NCBI GenBank assembly: GCA_003133685.1
Contig: PKYQ01000028.1
Span: 1-64,000 of the forward strand
DNA: 64,000 nt
DNA from: Acidimicrobiaceae bacterium
Lineage (GTDB): Bacteria; Actinomycetota; Acidimicrobiia; Acidimicrobiales; RAAP-2
Direction of reading: 5' to 3'
This document shows positions 33,612-42,669 of this stretch, piece by piece. Made by a program: the position numbers and the translations under genes. Positions within the stretch are counted from its first letter, which is position 1. Each line of letters starts with the position of its first letter. A model generated the notes under the pieces. It was not told the origin of the DNA. It was given only the letters and a program-made list of their open reading frames with translations, and did not search any database.

Positions 33612-35081
33612 ATGACCGACGTCGCAGAGCGAAGCGAAGACGCCTCATCCCCGAACCGACTGAACGCGGGGGTCCTCGGACTTTTCGACTCAGTGATTAT
33701 GGGAATCGCCGGTTCGGCCCCGGCCTATTCGATCGGTGCGACGACCGGAGCGCTTTTCATCACCGTCGCCTACGGCGGCCCGGCCGCGTTGCTGTACTGC
33801 GGGTTCTTCATGTTCGGCATCGTGTGGGCCTTCAGTTACCTCAGTCGCGATGACTCGCACGCGGGCGCGGCGTATTCGTGGGTTCGTCGAGCGATTCACC
33901 CGATTCTCGGGTATCTCTCGGGCTGGGCGCTGATTGTCTCGGCCCTTCTTTTCATGGTCATCGCCACGTTCCCGGCCGGATCGAGTGTGCTTCGACTGTT
34001 CTCCAACACGCTGTATACGAAGACTGACCTGGTGACGATTCTGGGTGCCGTGTTCTTCTTCGCGATGGTGGCGGCCGTGGCATTGGGAGTGACGGTGACG
34101 GTGAAAGTACAGATCATCATGTCAACGATTGAAGTATTGCTTCTGGTGTTATTCGCCGGTTTGGCGTTGTTTCACGCCCACCACGTGACCCCGTTCTCAT
34201 GGCACTGGTTCTCGCCGTCGATTTTCACCGGTCACCACGGTGAGAGCTTCGTCGGTGGGGCATTGATCGCCGCCTTCTATTACTGGGGCTGGGACGTCAC
34301 GGCGAATTTGAATGAAGAGACGAAGGACGCGAAGAATACGTCCGGTCTGGGTGGTTTGCTCGGAACGTTCGTCGTGTTCTTGCTCTTCGAAGTGTTCACC
34401 GTGGCGTCCAACATGACGTTGAAGCCCGGAACGCTCGCCAATTCGAGCAACGTCGCTGACTTCATGTACAACCTCGGCCAAGCGGTCTGGCACGGACTCG
34501 GCGGGAAACTACTCATCGTGGCGTTACTGCTCTCCACGATCGCCACCCTTGAAACGACGCTCATCCAGGTGACGAGGACGCTGTTCACGATGGGCCGTGA
34601 CCGGACGCTGCCGAAGGTCCTCGGGACCACGCACCCCACTCGCAAGACGCCGTTCGTGGCGACCATGGTCGTGACGGTACTGTCACTCGGACTTTTCATC
34701 GCGAGTCAGAGCATCGGCTCGGTCGGCAACATTTTGACCGATGGTTACAACGCCATCGCGATTCAGATTTGCATCTACTACTCACTCGCCGGTTATTCGG
34801 TGGTGATCCTCTATCGTCGCCAACTGCTCAACTCGGTGAAGAACTTCATCTTCATCGGGCTTTGGCCGCTAGCCGGAGCGTTATTTATGACGATCCTCTT
34901 CATCAAGTCGATCCCCGGTCTGAACAGTGTCGAACTGCTCGTCGGTCTCGGTTCCATGGGGCTGGGACTGATTCCCATGGCGTGGTACTGGTACAAGGGT
35001 GCACCCTATTTCAAGATGCCCGAAAAAATAGACCGTGTCGCGCAGTTGCTCACACTCAAGCAGATGGAAGAGCTCCTGTAG
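33612..35081 (+). CDS. APC-family amino acid permease
   Basis: 489 residues from ATG 33612 (AGAGG upstream), with about twelve membrane helices. The start GVLGLFDSVIMGIAGSAPAYSIGATTG carries the conserved helix-1 GIxGSAPA pattern of amino acid-polyamine-organocation transporters, and YYWGWDVTANLNEETKDAKNTSGLGG matches the helix 6 to loop region. It imports an amino acid or amine by cation coupling or exchange. It diverges from the family 2 glycosyltransferase gene with about 58 bases between starts. The specific substrate is unknown. Confidence 0.88.
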   Translation: MTDVAERSEDASSPNRLNAGVLGLFDSVIMGIAGSAPAYSIGATTGALFITVAYGGPAALLYCGFFMFGIVWAFSYLSRDDSHAGAAYSWVRRAIHPILGYLSGWALIVSALLFMVIATFPAGSSVLRLFSNTLYTKTDLVTILGAVFFFAMVAAVALGVTVTVKVQIIMSTIEVLLLVLFAGLALFHAHHVTPFSWHWFSPSIFTGHHGESFVGGALIAAFYYWGWDVTANLNEETKDAKNTSGLGGLLGTFVVFLLFEVFTVASNMTLKPGTLANSSNVADFMYNLGQAVWHGLGGKLLIVALLLSTIATLETTLIQVTRTLFTMGRDRTLPKVLGTTHPTRKTPFVATMVVTVLSLGLFIASQSIGSVGNILTDGYNAIAIQICIYYSLAGYSVVILYRRQLLNSVKNFIFIGLWPLAGALFMTILFIKSIPGLNSVELLVGLGSMGLGLIPMAWYWYKGAPYFKMPEKIDRVAQLLTLKQMEELL

Positions 35082-35114
35082 TCCTCGATCAGTTGCTCGA
35101 GCGGAAGAATGTGA

Positions 35115-36146
35115 CTATTCGGTGGCCGGTCGACGCCAGAGGTCGATGCCGCTTTCGACCGCGAACTCGTCGATCCGCGTCAACTCCTCATCAGTGAAGT
35201 CCAAGTTGTTGAGTGAATCGAGGTTCTCATCGAGTTGCTCGACGCTGCTCGCGCCCAGCAGCACCGAAGTGACGACGGGATTGCGAAGGGCCCACGCGAT
35301 GGCGAGCTGCGCCATACGCTGTCCGCGCTCGTGCGCGATTGTTGCCAACCCGCTGACGCGAGTCAGGTTCTCCTCGTTCAACATTCGTTCGGCCAGCGAC
35401 GAATCCCCTTTGGCGGCGCGTGAGCCACTGGCGACTCCGTCGATGTACTTGTCGGTGAGGAGGCCCTGGCCGAGTGGGGAGAAGCCGATGCAGCCCACCC
35501 CTTGCTCGTCCAGGACGTCGAGGAGTCGATCCTCGATCCAACGATTCAACATTGAATACGACGGCTGGTGAATCAGGAGCGGCGTGCCGAGGTCGCGCAG
35601 GATCGCGATGGCCTGCAGCGTGCGCTCGTCGGAGTACGACGAGATGCCGACGTAGAGCGCCTTGCCCTGGCGAACGGCGCTGTCGAGCGCGCCCAGTGAT
35701 TCTTCCATCGGCGTCGTCGGGTCGTAGTGGTGGTGGTAGAAGATGTCGACGTAGTCGAGGCCCAGGCGCTTCAGGCTCTGGTCGAGGCTGGCGAGCAGGT
35801 ACTTGCGAGATCCCAGGTCGCCGTAGGGGCCGGGCCACATGTCCCACCCGGCCTTGGTCGAGATGATCAGCTCGTCGCGCAGGCCCGAGAAGTCCTCGCG
35901 GAGCAGTCGTCCGAAATTGACCTCGGCCCCGCCGTAGGGCGGTCCGTAGTTGTTGGCCAGGTCGAAGTGTGTAACGCCGCGATCGAAGGCTCGACGAAGA
36001 ATCGCTCGCTGCGAATCGATTGGACGGTCATCGCCGAAGTTCTGCCAGAGACCGAGCGAGATGGCCGGTAATTGGATGCCACTTCGTCCACAGCGTCGGT
36101 ACTGCATGGTGTCGTAGCGATCGGGTGAGGGTAAGTACGTGGGCAT
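35115..36146 (-). CDS. Aldo/keto reductase, L-glyceraldehyde 3-phosphate reductase type
   Basis: A 343-residue NADPH-dependent TIM-barrel reductase. MQYRRCGRSGIQLPAISLGLWQNFG, HFDLANNYGPPYGGAEVNFG (catalytic Asp-Tyr region), STKAGWDMWPGPYGDLGSRKYL (catalytic Lys) and YHHHYDPTTPMEE closely follow the YghZ/KCNAB-like group that reduces L-glyceraldehyde 3-phosphate and other aldehydes. The ATG is 6 bases behind TACGAT (minus strand), so it is probably leaderless. It converges with the permease gene, with about 33 bases between stops. A detoxification role is usual for the family. Confidence 0.92.
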   Translation of the reverse strand: MPTYLPSPDRYDTMQYRRCGRSGIQLPAISLGLWQNFGDDRPIDSQRAILRRAFDRGVTHFDLANNYGPPYGGAEVNFGRLLREDFSGLRDELIISTKAGWDMWPGPYGDLGSRKYLLASLDQSLKRLGLDYVDIFYHHHYDPTTPMEESLGALDSAVRQGKALYVGISSYSDERTLQAIAILRDLGTPLLIHQPSYSMLNRWIEDRLLDVLDEQGVGCIGFSPLGQGLLTDKYIDGVASGSRAAKGDSSLAERMLNEENLTRVSGLATIAHERGQRMAQLAIAWALRNPVVTSVLLGASSVEQLDENLDSLNNLDFTDEELTRIDEFAVESGIDLWRRPATE

Positions 36147-36152
36147 TACGCA

Positions 36153-36158
36153 ATCGTA
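36153..36158 (-). promoter_or_regulatory. -10 hexamer TACGAT of leaderless aldo/keto reductase promoter
   Basis: On the minus strand TACGAT is followed by 6 bases and ATG 36146, with no ribosome binding site. Confidence 0.45.
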
Positions 36159-36387
36159 ATGGTGGTGTCGACGATGTCGCAGCGGTTGACATTCGTTATC
36201 GGACGAAATTTCTACATTCGCCTTCGAGTGGAAGTGCTGTCGGAAGGGACTCGAGGCAGACGTCGCTCACACGGGCATTGAGATTGTCAGCGATCGCGTA
36301 TTGACTGTCGCGCAAGTATTCGATATCACGAATGGAGACTTCATCCTTAGCCGACCGAGATTCGCTGTCTGATCCCATTGGGGGATG

Positions 36388-36834
36388 CTACTGATTGAGT
36401 GACGAATTCTTGTAATAGATCAACTCCGGATCTCCTTCGTCAATCCCCTCGAGTTGCCCGCTGAACTGCCAGCCCGCCTTCTCTAACAATCCAATCATTT
36501 GAATATTTGATTGGTTGGTGGAAGTGAAGATCCGTTCGGTGGTTGACGAATCGACCGCAGATTGGATCAAGAAACTGCCAATGCCGTTACGTCGATCACC
36601 AAAAGCCACCGCCAGCAACTCCACAAAATCCCGTCCAAAGAATGCGTGCGCGCGTACCACCGCATAACCCAACGTGCGTCCTCCACGCTCGAAGATGATC
36701 ATCTCGCCCGATTGCACACGAGCCGTGAGCAATGCGCTTCGCTCACGACCAACGGGTGCGGCACGGTCAAGTTCCAACACGGCGTTAAGGTCCTCTGAAG
36801 TTGCTGGGCGCACGGTGCCCTTGACGTCGATCAC
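36388..36834 (-). CDS. GNAT-family N-acetyltransferase
   Basis: 148 residues from GTG 36834. The frame is open further to 37062, but that part overlaps the divergent transporter gene and lies outside the domain. VRPATSEDLNAVLELDRAA opens the fold, GEMIIFERGGRTLGYAVVRAHAFFGRDFVELLAVAFGDRRNGIGSFLIQ contains the acetyl-CoA loop (RRNGIGS), and FTSTNQSNIQMIGLLEKAGW closes it. Substrate unknown. The 240 bases downstream (36147-36387) hold no gene I can support. Confidence 0.78.
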   Translation of the reverse strand: MIDVKGTVRPATSEDLNAVLELDRAAPVGRERSALLTARVQSGEMIIFERGGRTLGYAVVRAHAFFGRDFVELLAVAFGDRRNGIGSFLIQSAVDSSTTERIFTSTNQSNIQMIGLLEKAGWQFSGQLEGIDEGDPELIYYKNSSLNQ

Positions 36835-37002
36835 CGCTCCAGTCTGTCCCTTCAACGAATGGAGATCGTGACGCTCGCCGAGGGCTTCATTCGGGGTCCA
36901 AGAAACTACGTGTCGGAGATTCGAAGTCAACAGTCTGCGATTGAGGAGATCGACGTGACTCACTCGTACGTCAGGGCCAAGAGTCGTTGCAATCGTGGTG
37001 AC

Positions 37003-37008
37003 TAGGTT
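37003..37008 (+). promoter_or_regulatory. -10 hexamer TAGGTT before transporter gene
   Basis: TAGGTT ends 8 bases before ATG 37017. GAGAAG is also in the gap, so a leaderless or very short leader is possible. Confidence 0.35.
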
Positions 37009-37016
37009 GAGAAGAT

Positions 37017-37655
37017 ATGGCGCACCCTCGCACGTCTGGTGACACACTGCTGAGCCGAACACTCAGGTTGGAGTACGTCACGATTGCCTTCGGGTCCGCC
37101 GAGGCCATTGGCGCGCTCGTAAGTGGCTTCGTCGCCGGTTCGGTGGCGTTAGGGGCCTTTGGTGTCGATTCCTTGATCGAGATCGTCAGTGCCTTCATCG
37201 TTCTGGGCGAGTTGCGAGTGTTGGCCTCGGCGGGGACGCCCGATCCGAAACGTCGACACCGCGACCACCGGGGGCTCGCGCTGCTGTTCTTTGCGCTCAT
37301 CGCCTACGTGTTGACTTCGGTCGCCGTGGCGCTCGTGCGTCGCGAGCACGCCAGTGAGAATGCGCTCGGTGTCGCGGTCTGCATCGTGTCACTGTTGGCA
37401 ATGGCGGCGTTGGCGACGATGAAGCGATCTTCGGCCGTGAGGCTCGCCACCGCGCAGTACGGCACCCTGGCTCGATTGGTGAAGGCCGACGCCGCCGAGA
37501 CGATGATTTGCGGCGTCTTGAGTCTCAGTACTCTGCTGGGCGTCGCCTTGGCGGGTTCACTCGGATGGTGGTGGGCGGACCCGGTGGCGAGTCTCGCGGT
37601 TGTCTACATCGCGACCCGCGAAGGCCGCGAGGCGTGGAATTGCGAGGTCGCTTAG
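37017..37655 (+). CDS. Cation diffusion facilitator-like transporter
   Basis: 212 residues with about six membrane helices. AGSVALGAFGVDSLIEIVSAFIVLGE corresponds to helix 2, and KADAAETMICGVLSLSTLLG followed by WWWADPVASLAVVYIATREG to helices 5 and 6 of the CDF fold. The Asp residues that bind metal in helices 2 and 5 are retained in part (D in GVDS, D in KADA), while the usual HxxxD is altered. There is no C-terminal cytoplasmic domain, so it is a short member. Probable metal (Zn, Fe, Co) efflux, not certain. Confidence 0.75.
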   Translation: MAHPRTSGDTLLSRTLRLEYVTIAFGSAEAIGALVSGFVAGSVALGAFGVDSLIEIVSAFIVLGELRVLASAGTPDPKRRHRDHRGLALLFFALIAYVLTSVAVALVRREHASENALGVAVCIVSLLAMAALATMKRSSAVRLATAQYGTLARLVKADAAETMICGVLSLSTLLGVALAGSLGWWWADPVASLAVVYIATREGREAWNCEVA

Positions 37656-37752
37656 TACAGCCAATGTTGCGTCGGTCGCGGCGAGCGAGTCTCGTGACGT
37701 TGACACCCAACCGCGACGAGAGATAAATCAGCTCATTGGACCCACGGAGATC

Positions 37753-39363
37753 ATGGTCGTCGGCCGCCCGAGTCGTCGTGAATTCACCTCGCGGCAACAG
37801 AAAGTGCGTCGTGCGATGGCTAGCGTGACGCAGATGAGCATGGTGTTCGACGACGACTCCTCGGCGGCATGGAACGAGATGTTCAGTGCCCCCGGTAGTC
37901 CGCGGCCGATCTATGAACGGCTCTTCGCCGAGCTCAATCGGTATCAACTCGCCGAACTTCGCCAGCGATCCGAACAGTTGTCACACACCTTCTCTGAACG
38001 AGGTGTGACCTTCGCGCACAGTGGCGAAGAGCGACCATTTCCGCTCGACGTGGTGCCCCGCTTGATCGGGGCGATGGAATGGGACCTCCTCTCGCGCGCT
38101 ATTGGTCAGCGCGTGCACGCCCTCGAGGCGTTCCTCGCCGATATCTACGGCGACGGTCGCATCTTCGCCGAGCACGTGATCCCGCGATCAGTCGTCACGT
38201 CGAGTCCTCACTTCTGTCGCCCGGCCTTCGCGGTCGATCCGCCCAACGGCGTGCGCATCACGGTCGCGGGGATCGATCTCGTGCGCGACGAGGTCGGCAA
38301 CTTTCGGGTGCTGGAGGACAACGTTCGGATTCCGTCGGGCGTCAGTTACGTGATCGAGAATCGTCGAGCGATGACCCAGACGTTCGCGTCGCTCTTCTCC
38401 GATCACCGAGTGCACCCGGTCGACTCGTATCCGGCCCATCTCTTCGCGGCCCTACGCGCCGCGGCGCCGCTCAACGTGAGCGACCCGGTCGTCGTCGTGC
38501 TCAGTCCCGGCGTGCACAACGCCGCCTACTTCGAACACGTCTTGCTCGCGCGCATGATGGGCGTGGAACTCGTGGAAGGTCGCGACCTCCTATGCCGATC
38601 GAATCTCGTGTACAGCCGAACGACGAACGGGGAACGACCGGTCCACGTGATCTACCGCCGCGTTGACGACGACTGGCTCGATCCACTGCAGTTCCGATCG
38701 GACTCGATCATCGGCGTCGTCGGACTGGTGAACTGTGCGCGCGCTGGCAACGTGGTGATCTCGAATGGCATCGGCAACGGCGTCGCCGACGACAAACTCG
38801 TCTACACGTACGTGCCGGAGTTCATTCGTTTCTACTTGAGTGAAGAGCCACTGATCGAGAACGTCGAAACCTACCGCCTTGAGGACGACGACGTCCGTGA
38901 AGAGGTGCTGAAATCTCTGGCGTCCTACGTCGTGAAGCCCGTTGACGGATCCGGTGGCAAAGGTATCATCATCGGTCCCCGGGCCGACGAGAAAACGCTG
39001 GCCAAGGCGGCCGAAGCCGTAGCGGCGGCCCCACGTAATTGGATCGCCCAACGGCCGGTCATGCTCTCGACCCACCCGACGCTGGTCGATGAAGGCGTGA
39101 GTCCCCGGCACATCGACCTTCGACCGTTCGCCATCAACGACGGCGAAGAGGTCTGGGTCCTGCCGGGCGGACTCACGCGAGTGGCGTTGGGTGAGGGCGA
39201 GTTGGTCGTGAACTCCTCGAGGGGCGGTGGCTCGAAAGACACGTGGGTCCTGAACGACGAGTCGATGCCCCTTCGCGAATCTCGTGTCGCCACAGCCCAG
39301 CGCCAGCGCAACGTCTCATACGGCCCGCGACAGGACGGCAACGTCGGACGAGGTGACCAGTGA
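37753..39363 (+). CDS. Circularly permuted ATP-grasp (type 2) protein
   Basis: 536 residues from ATG 37753; ATG 37816 is also possible. FYLSEEPLIENVETYRL, SYVVKPVDGSGGKGIIIGP (nucleotide-binding loop) and PRHIDLRPFAINDG are signatures of the CP_ATPgrasp_2 family (Rv2411c-like), predicted to form an acyl-phosphate and ligate an amine. FRVLEDNVRIPSGVSYVIENRR is another conserved block. It is the first gene of a tight operon with an alpha-E protein and a transglutaminase-like protein, overlapping the next start as GTGA. The trio is conserved across bacteria and suspected of making or attaching a peptide. Substrate unknown. Confidence 0.9.
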   Translation: MVVGRPSRREFTSRQQKVRRAMASVTQMSMVFDDDSSAAWNEMFSAPGSPRPIYERLFAELNRYQLAELRQRSEQLSHTFSERGVTFAHSGEERPFPLDVVPRLIGAMEWDLLSRAIGQRVHALEAFLADIYGDGRIFAEHVIPRSVVTSSPHFCRPAFAVDPPNGVRITVAGIDLVRDEVGNFRVLEDNVRIPSGVSYVIENRRAMTQTFASLFSDHRVHPVDSYPAHLFAALRAAAPLNVSDPVVVVLSPGVHNAAYFEHVLLARMMGVELVEGRDLLCRSNLVYSRTTNGERPVHVIYRRVDDDWLDPLQFRSDSIIGVVGLVNCARAGNVVISNGIGNGVADDKLVYTYVPEFIRFYLSEEPLIENVETYRLEDDDVREEVLKSLASYVVKPVDGSGGKGIIIGPRADEKTLAKAAEAVAAAPRNWIAQRPVMLSTHPTLVDEGVSPRHIDLRPFAINDGEEVWVLPGGLTRVALGEGELVVNSSRGGGSKDTWVLNDESMPLRESRVATAQRQRNVSYGPRQDGNVGRGDQ

Positions 39364-40316
39364 GTGAGCGCGGCATGCTGTCTCGTTTGGCCGAGTCGCT
39401 CTACTGGATCGGTCGATACATCGAACGTGCCGACGACACCGCGCGCATCGTCGACTCCTACGTGCACCGCATGGTGGAAGACCCCTTCAACGACGAGGAC
39501 GCCACCTGTCGATCGCTGTATTCAATTCTGGGCATTGACGTGGAATCCGATGAGCCGGTGACGACCGTCGAGATGCTCCAACACATTGTCTACGACGCGG
39601 ACAACCCCAACTCCATCGCCGGTTCACTGAGTGGCGCGTTCGAAAACGCCCGGCGCAGTCGCGAATTCATCTCCTCCGAGATGTGGGTGGCCCTGAATTC
39701 CACACGCAACCGATTGCCGCAGATGGAGAACACTGCGCGTCGTCTGGGTCCGTCGCAGTATCTGTTGTTCGTGCGCGAGCGCGCGGCCTTGCTCGCCGGG
39801 CTCACCGACGCCACGTTGAGCCACGACGACGGCTGGCACTTCTTGGTGCTCGGTCGAAGCATCGAGCGAATCGACATGACGGCGCGACTACTGCGCGGTC
39901 GAGTCCTCAGCGAAGAGCATGCGCCCGACTGGTTGGCGTTCCTTCGGGCCTGCGGCGCGATGGAGGCGTTCATGCGCTCCACGAGTGAGATTCATGACGC
40001 CAACGGGGTCGCCGCGTTCCTACTTCTTGATCGACTGTTTCCGCGCTCGGTGCTGTACTCCTTGAACCGGGCCGACACCTGTCTGTACGAGATCCAGCCG
40101 AGTAGCCAGCGCATCGCGTCGGCTGACGTCGCTCGCCAGAGCCTCGCGCGCGCTCGCGGCCGCCTCGAGTTCATGGACCTGGCCGAACTGCTCGGCCAGC
40201 TGCCGGAACTGTTGGAGATGCTCGAAGAGACCTGCGTGCGGATCAACAACGCGGTCACCGACCGCTTCTTCCGACACGAGGACTACGTGGTGTGGTCGAG
40301 GGAGGGCGGACTGTGA
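39360..40316 (+). CDS. Alpha-E domain protein (DUF403)
   Basis: A 318-residue, all-helical protein. MLSRLAESLYWIGRYIERADDTARIVD at the N-terminus, SREFISSEMWVALN, and DDGWHFLVLGRSIERIDMTARLLRGRV in the middle are the conserved blocks of the alpha-E family (Rv2410c-like). No catalytic residues are known. The family is always found with circularly permuted ATP-grasp or transglutaminase genes and is thought to be a partner subunit. The GTG start overlaps the previous stop, and its own stop overlaps the next start, so stoichiometric expression is likely. Confidence 0.9.
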   Translation: MSERGMLSRLAESLYWIGRYIERADDTARIVDSYVHRMVEDPFNDEDATCRSLYSILGIDVESDEPVTTVEMLQHIVYDADNPNSIAGSLSGAFENARRSREFISSEMWVALNSTRNRLPQMENTARRLGPSQYLLFVRERAALLAGLTDATLSHDDGWHFLVLGRSIERIDMTARLLRGRVLSEEHAPDWLAFLRACGAMEAFMRSTSEIHDANGVAAFLLLDRLFPRSVLYSLNRADTCLYEIQPSSQRIASADVARQSLARARGRLEFMDLAELLGQLPELLEMLEETCVRINNAVTDRFFRHEDYVVWSREGGL

Positions 40317-41158
40317 ACGAGTCACTCAGCCTCGCCATTCGCCACCACACCGGCTTCACGTACGACGGCCTCGCCAAGTCCTCTTACAACGAAGCCCGGA
40401 TGACGCCGATCACCGGCGCGAGCCAGGAAGTGCGCAACGCGCACATCGCGGTGCAGCCGGTGGTGCCGCTTTCGACGCACACCGACTACTTCGGCACGAT
40501 CGTCACCGCCTTCGACATCCAAGAGCCGCATCAGAAGCTCGAAGTCGAGGCGAGGTCGAACGTCGAGAGCCGCGCCGGACTCATCGCTCCGGCGATTTCG
40601 TGGAATGACCTGCGCGCCCCAGCACTCGTCGACTTCTTCTCGGAGTACCTGTTCGCCACTGACCGAACGAAATTGGCCGGCGACGTCTTGGCGCCACTCG
40701 ACGAGTGGTCGCAGATCGCGGACCTCCACAGTTGCGTGGATGCCGTGAGTGCCTACGTGCGCGGCCACGTGACGTACCTGCCGGGCGCCACGTCGGTCGA
40801 CGCGACCGCACAAGAAGCCTGGGAGTTGGGCGAAGGTGTTTGTCAGGATCTCACGCACATCACCATTGGCCTGCTGCGCGAACTGGGGATTCCCACGAGG
40901 TACGTATCGGGCTATCTCTTCCCGCTGAGTGACGCGGAAATCGGTGAGGTCGTTGCCGGGCAAAGCCACGCGTGGATCGAGTACTTCTCGGGCGCCTGGA
41001 CCGGCATGGATCCGACCAACGGTATCCCGGAAACGGAGCGCCACATCATCGTGGGCAACGGTCGCGACTACGACGACGTCGCACCCTTGAAGGGCGTGTA
41101 CCAGGGTGCGGCGTCCTCGAGTCTGGGCGTCGTCGTCGCGATGAGTCGGACGCACTAG
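40313..41158 (+). CDS. Transglutaminase-like cysteine peptidase/ligase
   Basis: 281 residues from GTG 40313 (GGAGGG upstream). An N-terminal beta domain (about 1-110; SLAIRHHTGFTYDGLAKSSYNEARM) of the Bact_transglu_N type precedes a transglutaminase core with the catalytic triad C177 (GEGVCQDLTH), H219 (GQSHAWIE) and D233 (MDPTNG). These enzymes cleave or transfer amide bonds. It has no signal peptide, so it should act in the cytosol, together with the ATP-grasp and alpha-E proteins, possibly as the hydrolase that opposes or edits the ligase. Confidence 0.9.
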   Translation: MNESLSLAIRHHTGFTYDGLAKSSYNEARMTPITGASQEVRNAHIAVQPVVPLSTHTDYFGTIVTAFDIQEPHQKLEVEARSNVESRAGLIAPAISWNDLRAPALVDFFSEYLFATDRTKLAGDVLAPLDEWSQIADLHSCVDAVSAYVRGHVTYLPGATSVDATAQEAWELGEGVCQDLTHITIGLLRELGIPTRYVSGYLFPLSDAEIGEVVAGQSHAWIEYFSGAWTGMDPTNGIPETERHIIVGNGRDYDDVAPLKGVYQGAASSSLGVVVAMSRTH

Positions 41159-41181
41159 GGCGAGACTACGGCCGCCCGAAG

Positions 41182-41940
41182 CTAGCGCACCGTCAGGTCG
41201 ATAAGAGGGTTCATATGCGGTCGCAGAGCCCGAAGGAGCCGCACCAGATCAGCCACCGGAATGCTCACGCAGCCGGTCGTCGGTTGGCCGGTCGAGACGT
41301 GCAGAAAGATCGCCGATCCCTTGCCGGGAACGATGGGATGGCGGTTATAGGCGATTACCGCGAAGTAGTCGTAGGAGGGCACCGTCGCCCAGAGTGCTTC
41401 GGAACCGCCGCCAAAGTCGGGCTTCGTGCCACAAGGTACGTGGACGAAGTGGTTGTAGAGCGCAGAGGTCGACTGTTCATCCCACCAGTCGCCGCAGACG
41501 AGTTGGTGGTACTGGTAGGCGACGCCAGGATTGGGCGATACACCGTACATCGTGGACTGGAAATCGAAGAGTCCGATCGGCGTGGTGTCGTCGCCCTCGT
41601 GGTGATGGGCCGAGAGACCGTTACGACCAACGCGTGCCGAATACGGACCGTCGGCGAGACGAAAGCAGCCGCCCTGGCGAACGAAGAACTCCAGCGTGGC
41701 GTTTTGGGACCTCAGCGTTGGCGCAACGACCGTGATCAGTTGTCCCGATTTCGACGCGCCAACAATCGAGTCAGCAACGGCACTGCACGCTGTCGCGGTC
41801 CGTTGGTGTTCGAGGGCGCTGGCACTTCGAGAAAACGACGGCGTGATCGCCAGCGTCATTGCCAGAACGAGGCAACTGACGAAGGCTCGTGTCAGCCGCC
41901 GGTGGAGGAGAAGTGCTGGTAGTCCGGTGCTGCGCTCCAT
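41182..41940 (-). CDS. Secreted L,D-transpeptidase (YkuD-type) or related
   Basis: 252 residues from ATG 41940. The N-terminus has a basic stretch and a hydrophobic core (VSCLVLAMTLAITPSF) ending in SASA, a likely signal peptide. The C-terminal domain has FLHVSTGQPTTGCVSIP with H214 and C224, the catalytic pair of the YkuD family, though the spacing is shorter and TGC replaces HGC, as in the YkuD-like subfamily of actinobacteria. It would cross-link or trim peptidoglycan outside the membrane. It overlaps the M15 peptidase gene by 49 bases on the same strand and converges with the transglutaminase operon. Confidence 0.78.
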   Translation of the reverse strand: MERSTGLPALLLHRRLTRAFVSCLVLAMTLAITPSFSRSASALEHQRTATACSAVADSIVGASKSGQLITVVAPTLRSQNATLEFFVRQGGCFRLADGPYSARVGRNGLSAHHHEGDDTTPIGLFDFQSTMYGVSPNPGVAYQYHQLVCGDWWDEQSTSALYNHFVHVPCGTKPDFGGGSEALWATVPSYDYFAVIAYNRHPIVPGKGSAIFLHVSTGQPTTGCVSIPVADLVRLLRALRPHMNPLIDLTVR

Positions 41941-42593
41941 CGTCCTCCCCACAACCAGCCTACGGAAGCGAAAGCGTCGTTGAGGACGCCACCGACTTCG
42001 GCCATACCCGCACGCGCGTCTCGGCGGTTGACGTACGCCTTGCCGGCGACCGGTTGGGCAACGCCGTTGAAGACGTAGGGATTCTGTACGGGGTTGACGT
42101 CGATCGCTTCGCCGTAGGCGTGGACGGACCACTGCTTGGGTCCCGTCGTCACGGCGTAGCGACAGTTGAATCCCGACGTATTGTCGGCCGCCATCGAGGC
42201 GGGGTCCTTGCCCTGGAAGTTCGATTCGGGGACCATCGAGTGGATCGGAAAGCGCTTCGCGTAAAGCGTCGCGAAGACACGCACGACCGAGGTGACGACG
42301 GAGGCGTTGACGACCACGGTGCCGATCCGTGAACGCCCGTCGAAGCCGACGTAGCGAAGGTGCAGGAGACGAAGTTGGCTTGGTCCGACGGGACAACCCG
42401 GCCGCCAGGTCTTGGCGAGTTGAGTAGCACTGACATTCGCGACGCTCGACGTGAATGACGGTAGAGGAGCATTCGACGCGCCACTACTTGCGCCCATGAG
42501 CATTGATCCAGCGAGGATCGTCACGGACAATGACACTGGCGCCCATCGAAAACATCGAGGATATTTACTCACCGAAATCTCCGACATCGTCAC
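41892..42593 (-). CDS. Secreted M15-family peptidase (D-Ala-D-Ala carboxypeptidase-like)
   Basis: 233 residues with an N-terminal hydrophobic segment (about 18-36) that fits a signal peptide. The zinc site is visible: H158 and D165 in VHAYGEAIDVNP, and H227 in DYQHFSSTGG, together with WGGRW, typical of the Peptidase_M15_4 group. It would cut peptidoglycan stem peptides outside the cell. The length equals other family members. It is upstream of, and overlaps, the L,D-transpeptidase gene, so the two cell-wall enzymes are probably made from one mRNA. Confidence 0.85.
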   Translation of the reverse strand: MTMSEISVSKYPRCFRWAPVSLSVTILAGSMLMGASSGASNAPLPSFTSSVANVSATQLAKTWRPGCPVGPSQLRLLHLRYVGFDGRSRIGTVVVNASVVTSVVRVFATLYAKRFPIHSMVPESNFQGKDPASMAADNTSGFNCRYAVTTGPKQWSVHAYGEAIDVNPVQNPYVFNGVAQPVAGKAYVNRRDARAGMAEVGGVLNDAFASVGWLWGGRWSAAPDYQHFSSTGG

Positions 42594-42657
42594 AGAATAG
42601 TTCGCCGCATTTCACGCTGATCGTGCACTCGATGCAACGCTTCAACGTGTTCATTCC

Positions 42658-42663
42658 TAGGAT
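42658..42663 (+). promoter_or_regulatory. -10 hexamer TAGGAT of leaderless promoter
   Basis: TAGGAT ends 6 bases before ATG 42670, with no ribosome binding site between. Confidence 0.5.
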
Positions 42664-42669
42664 GCACTC

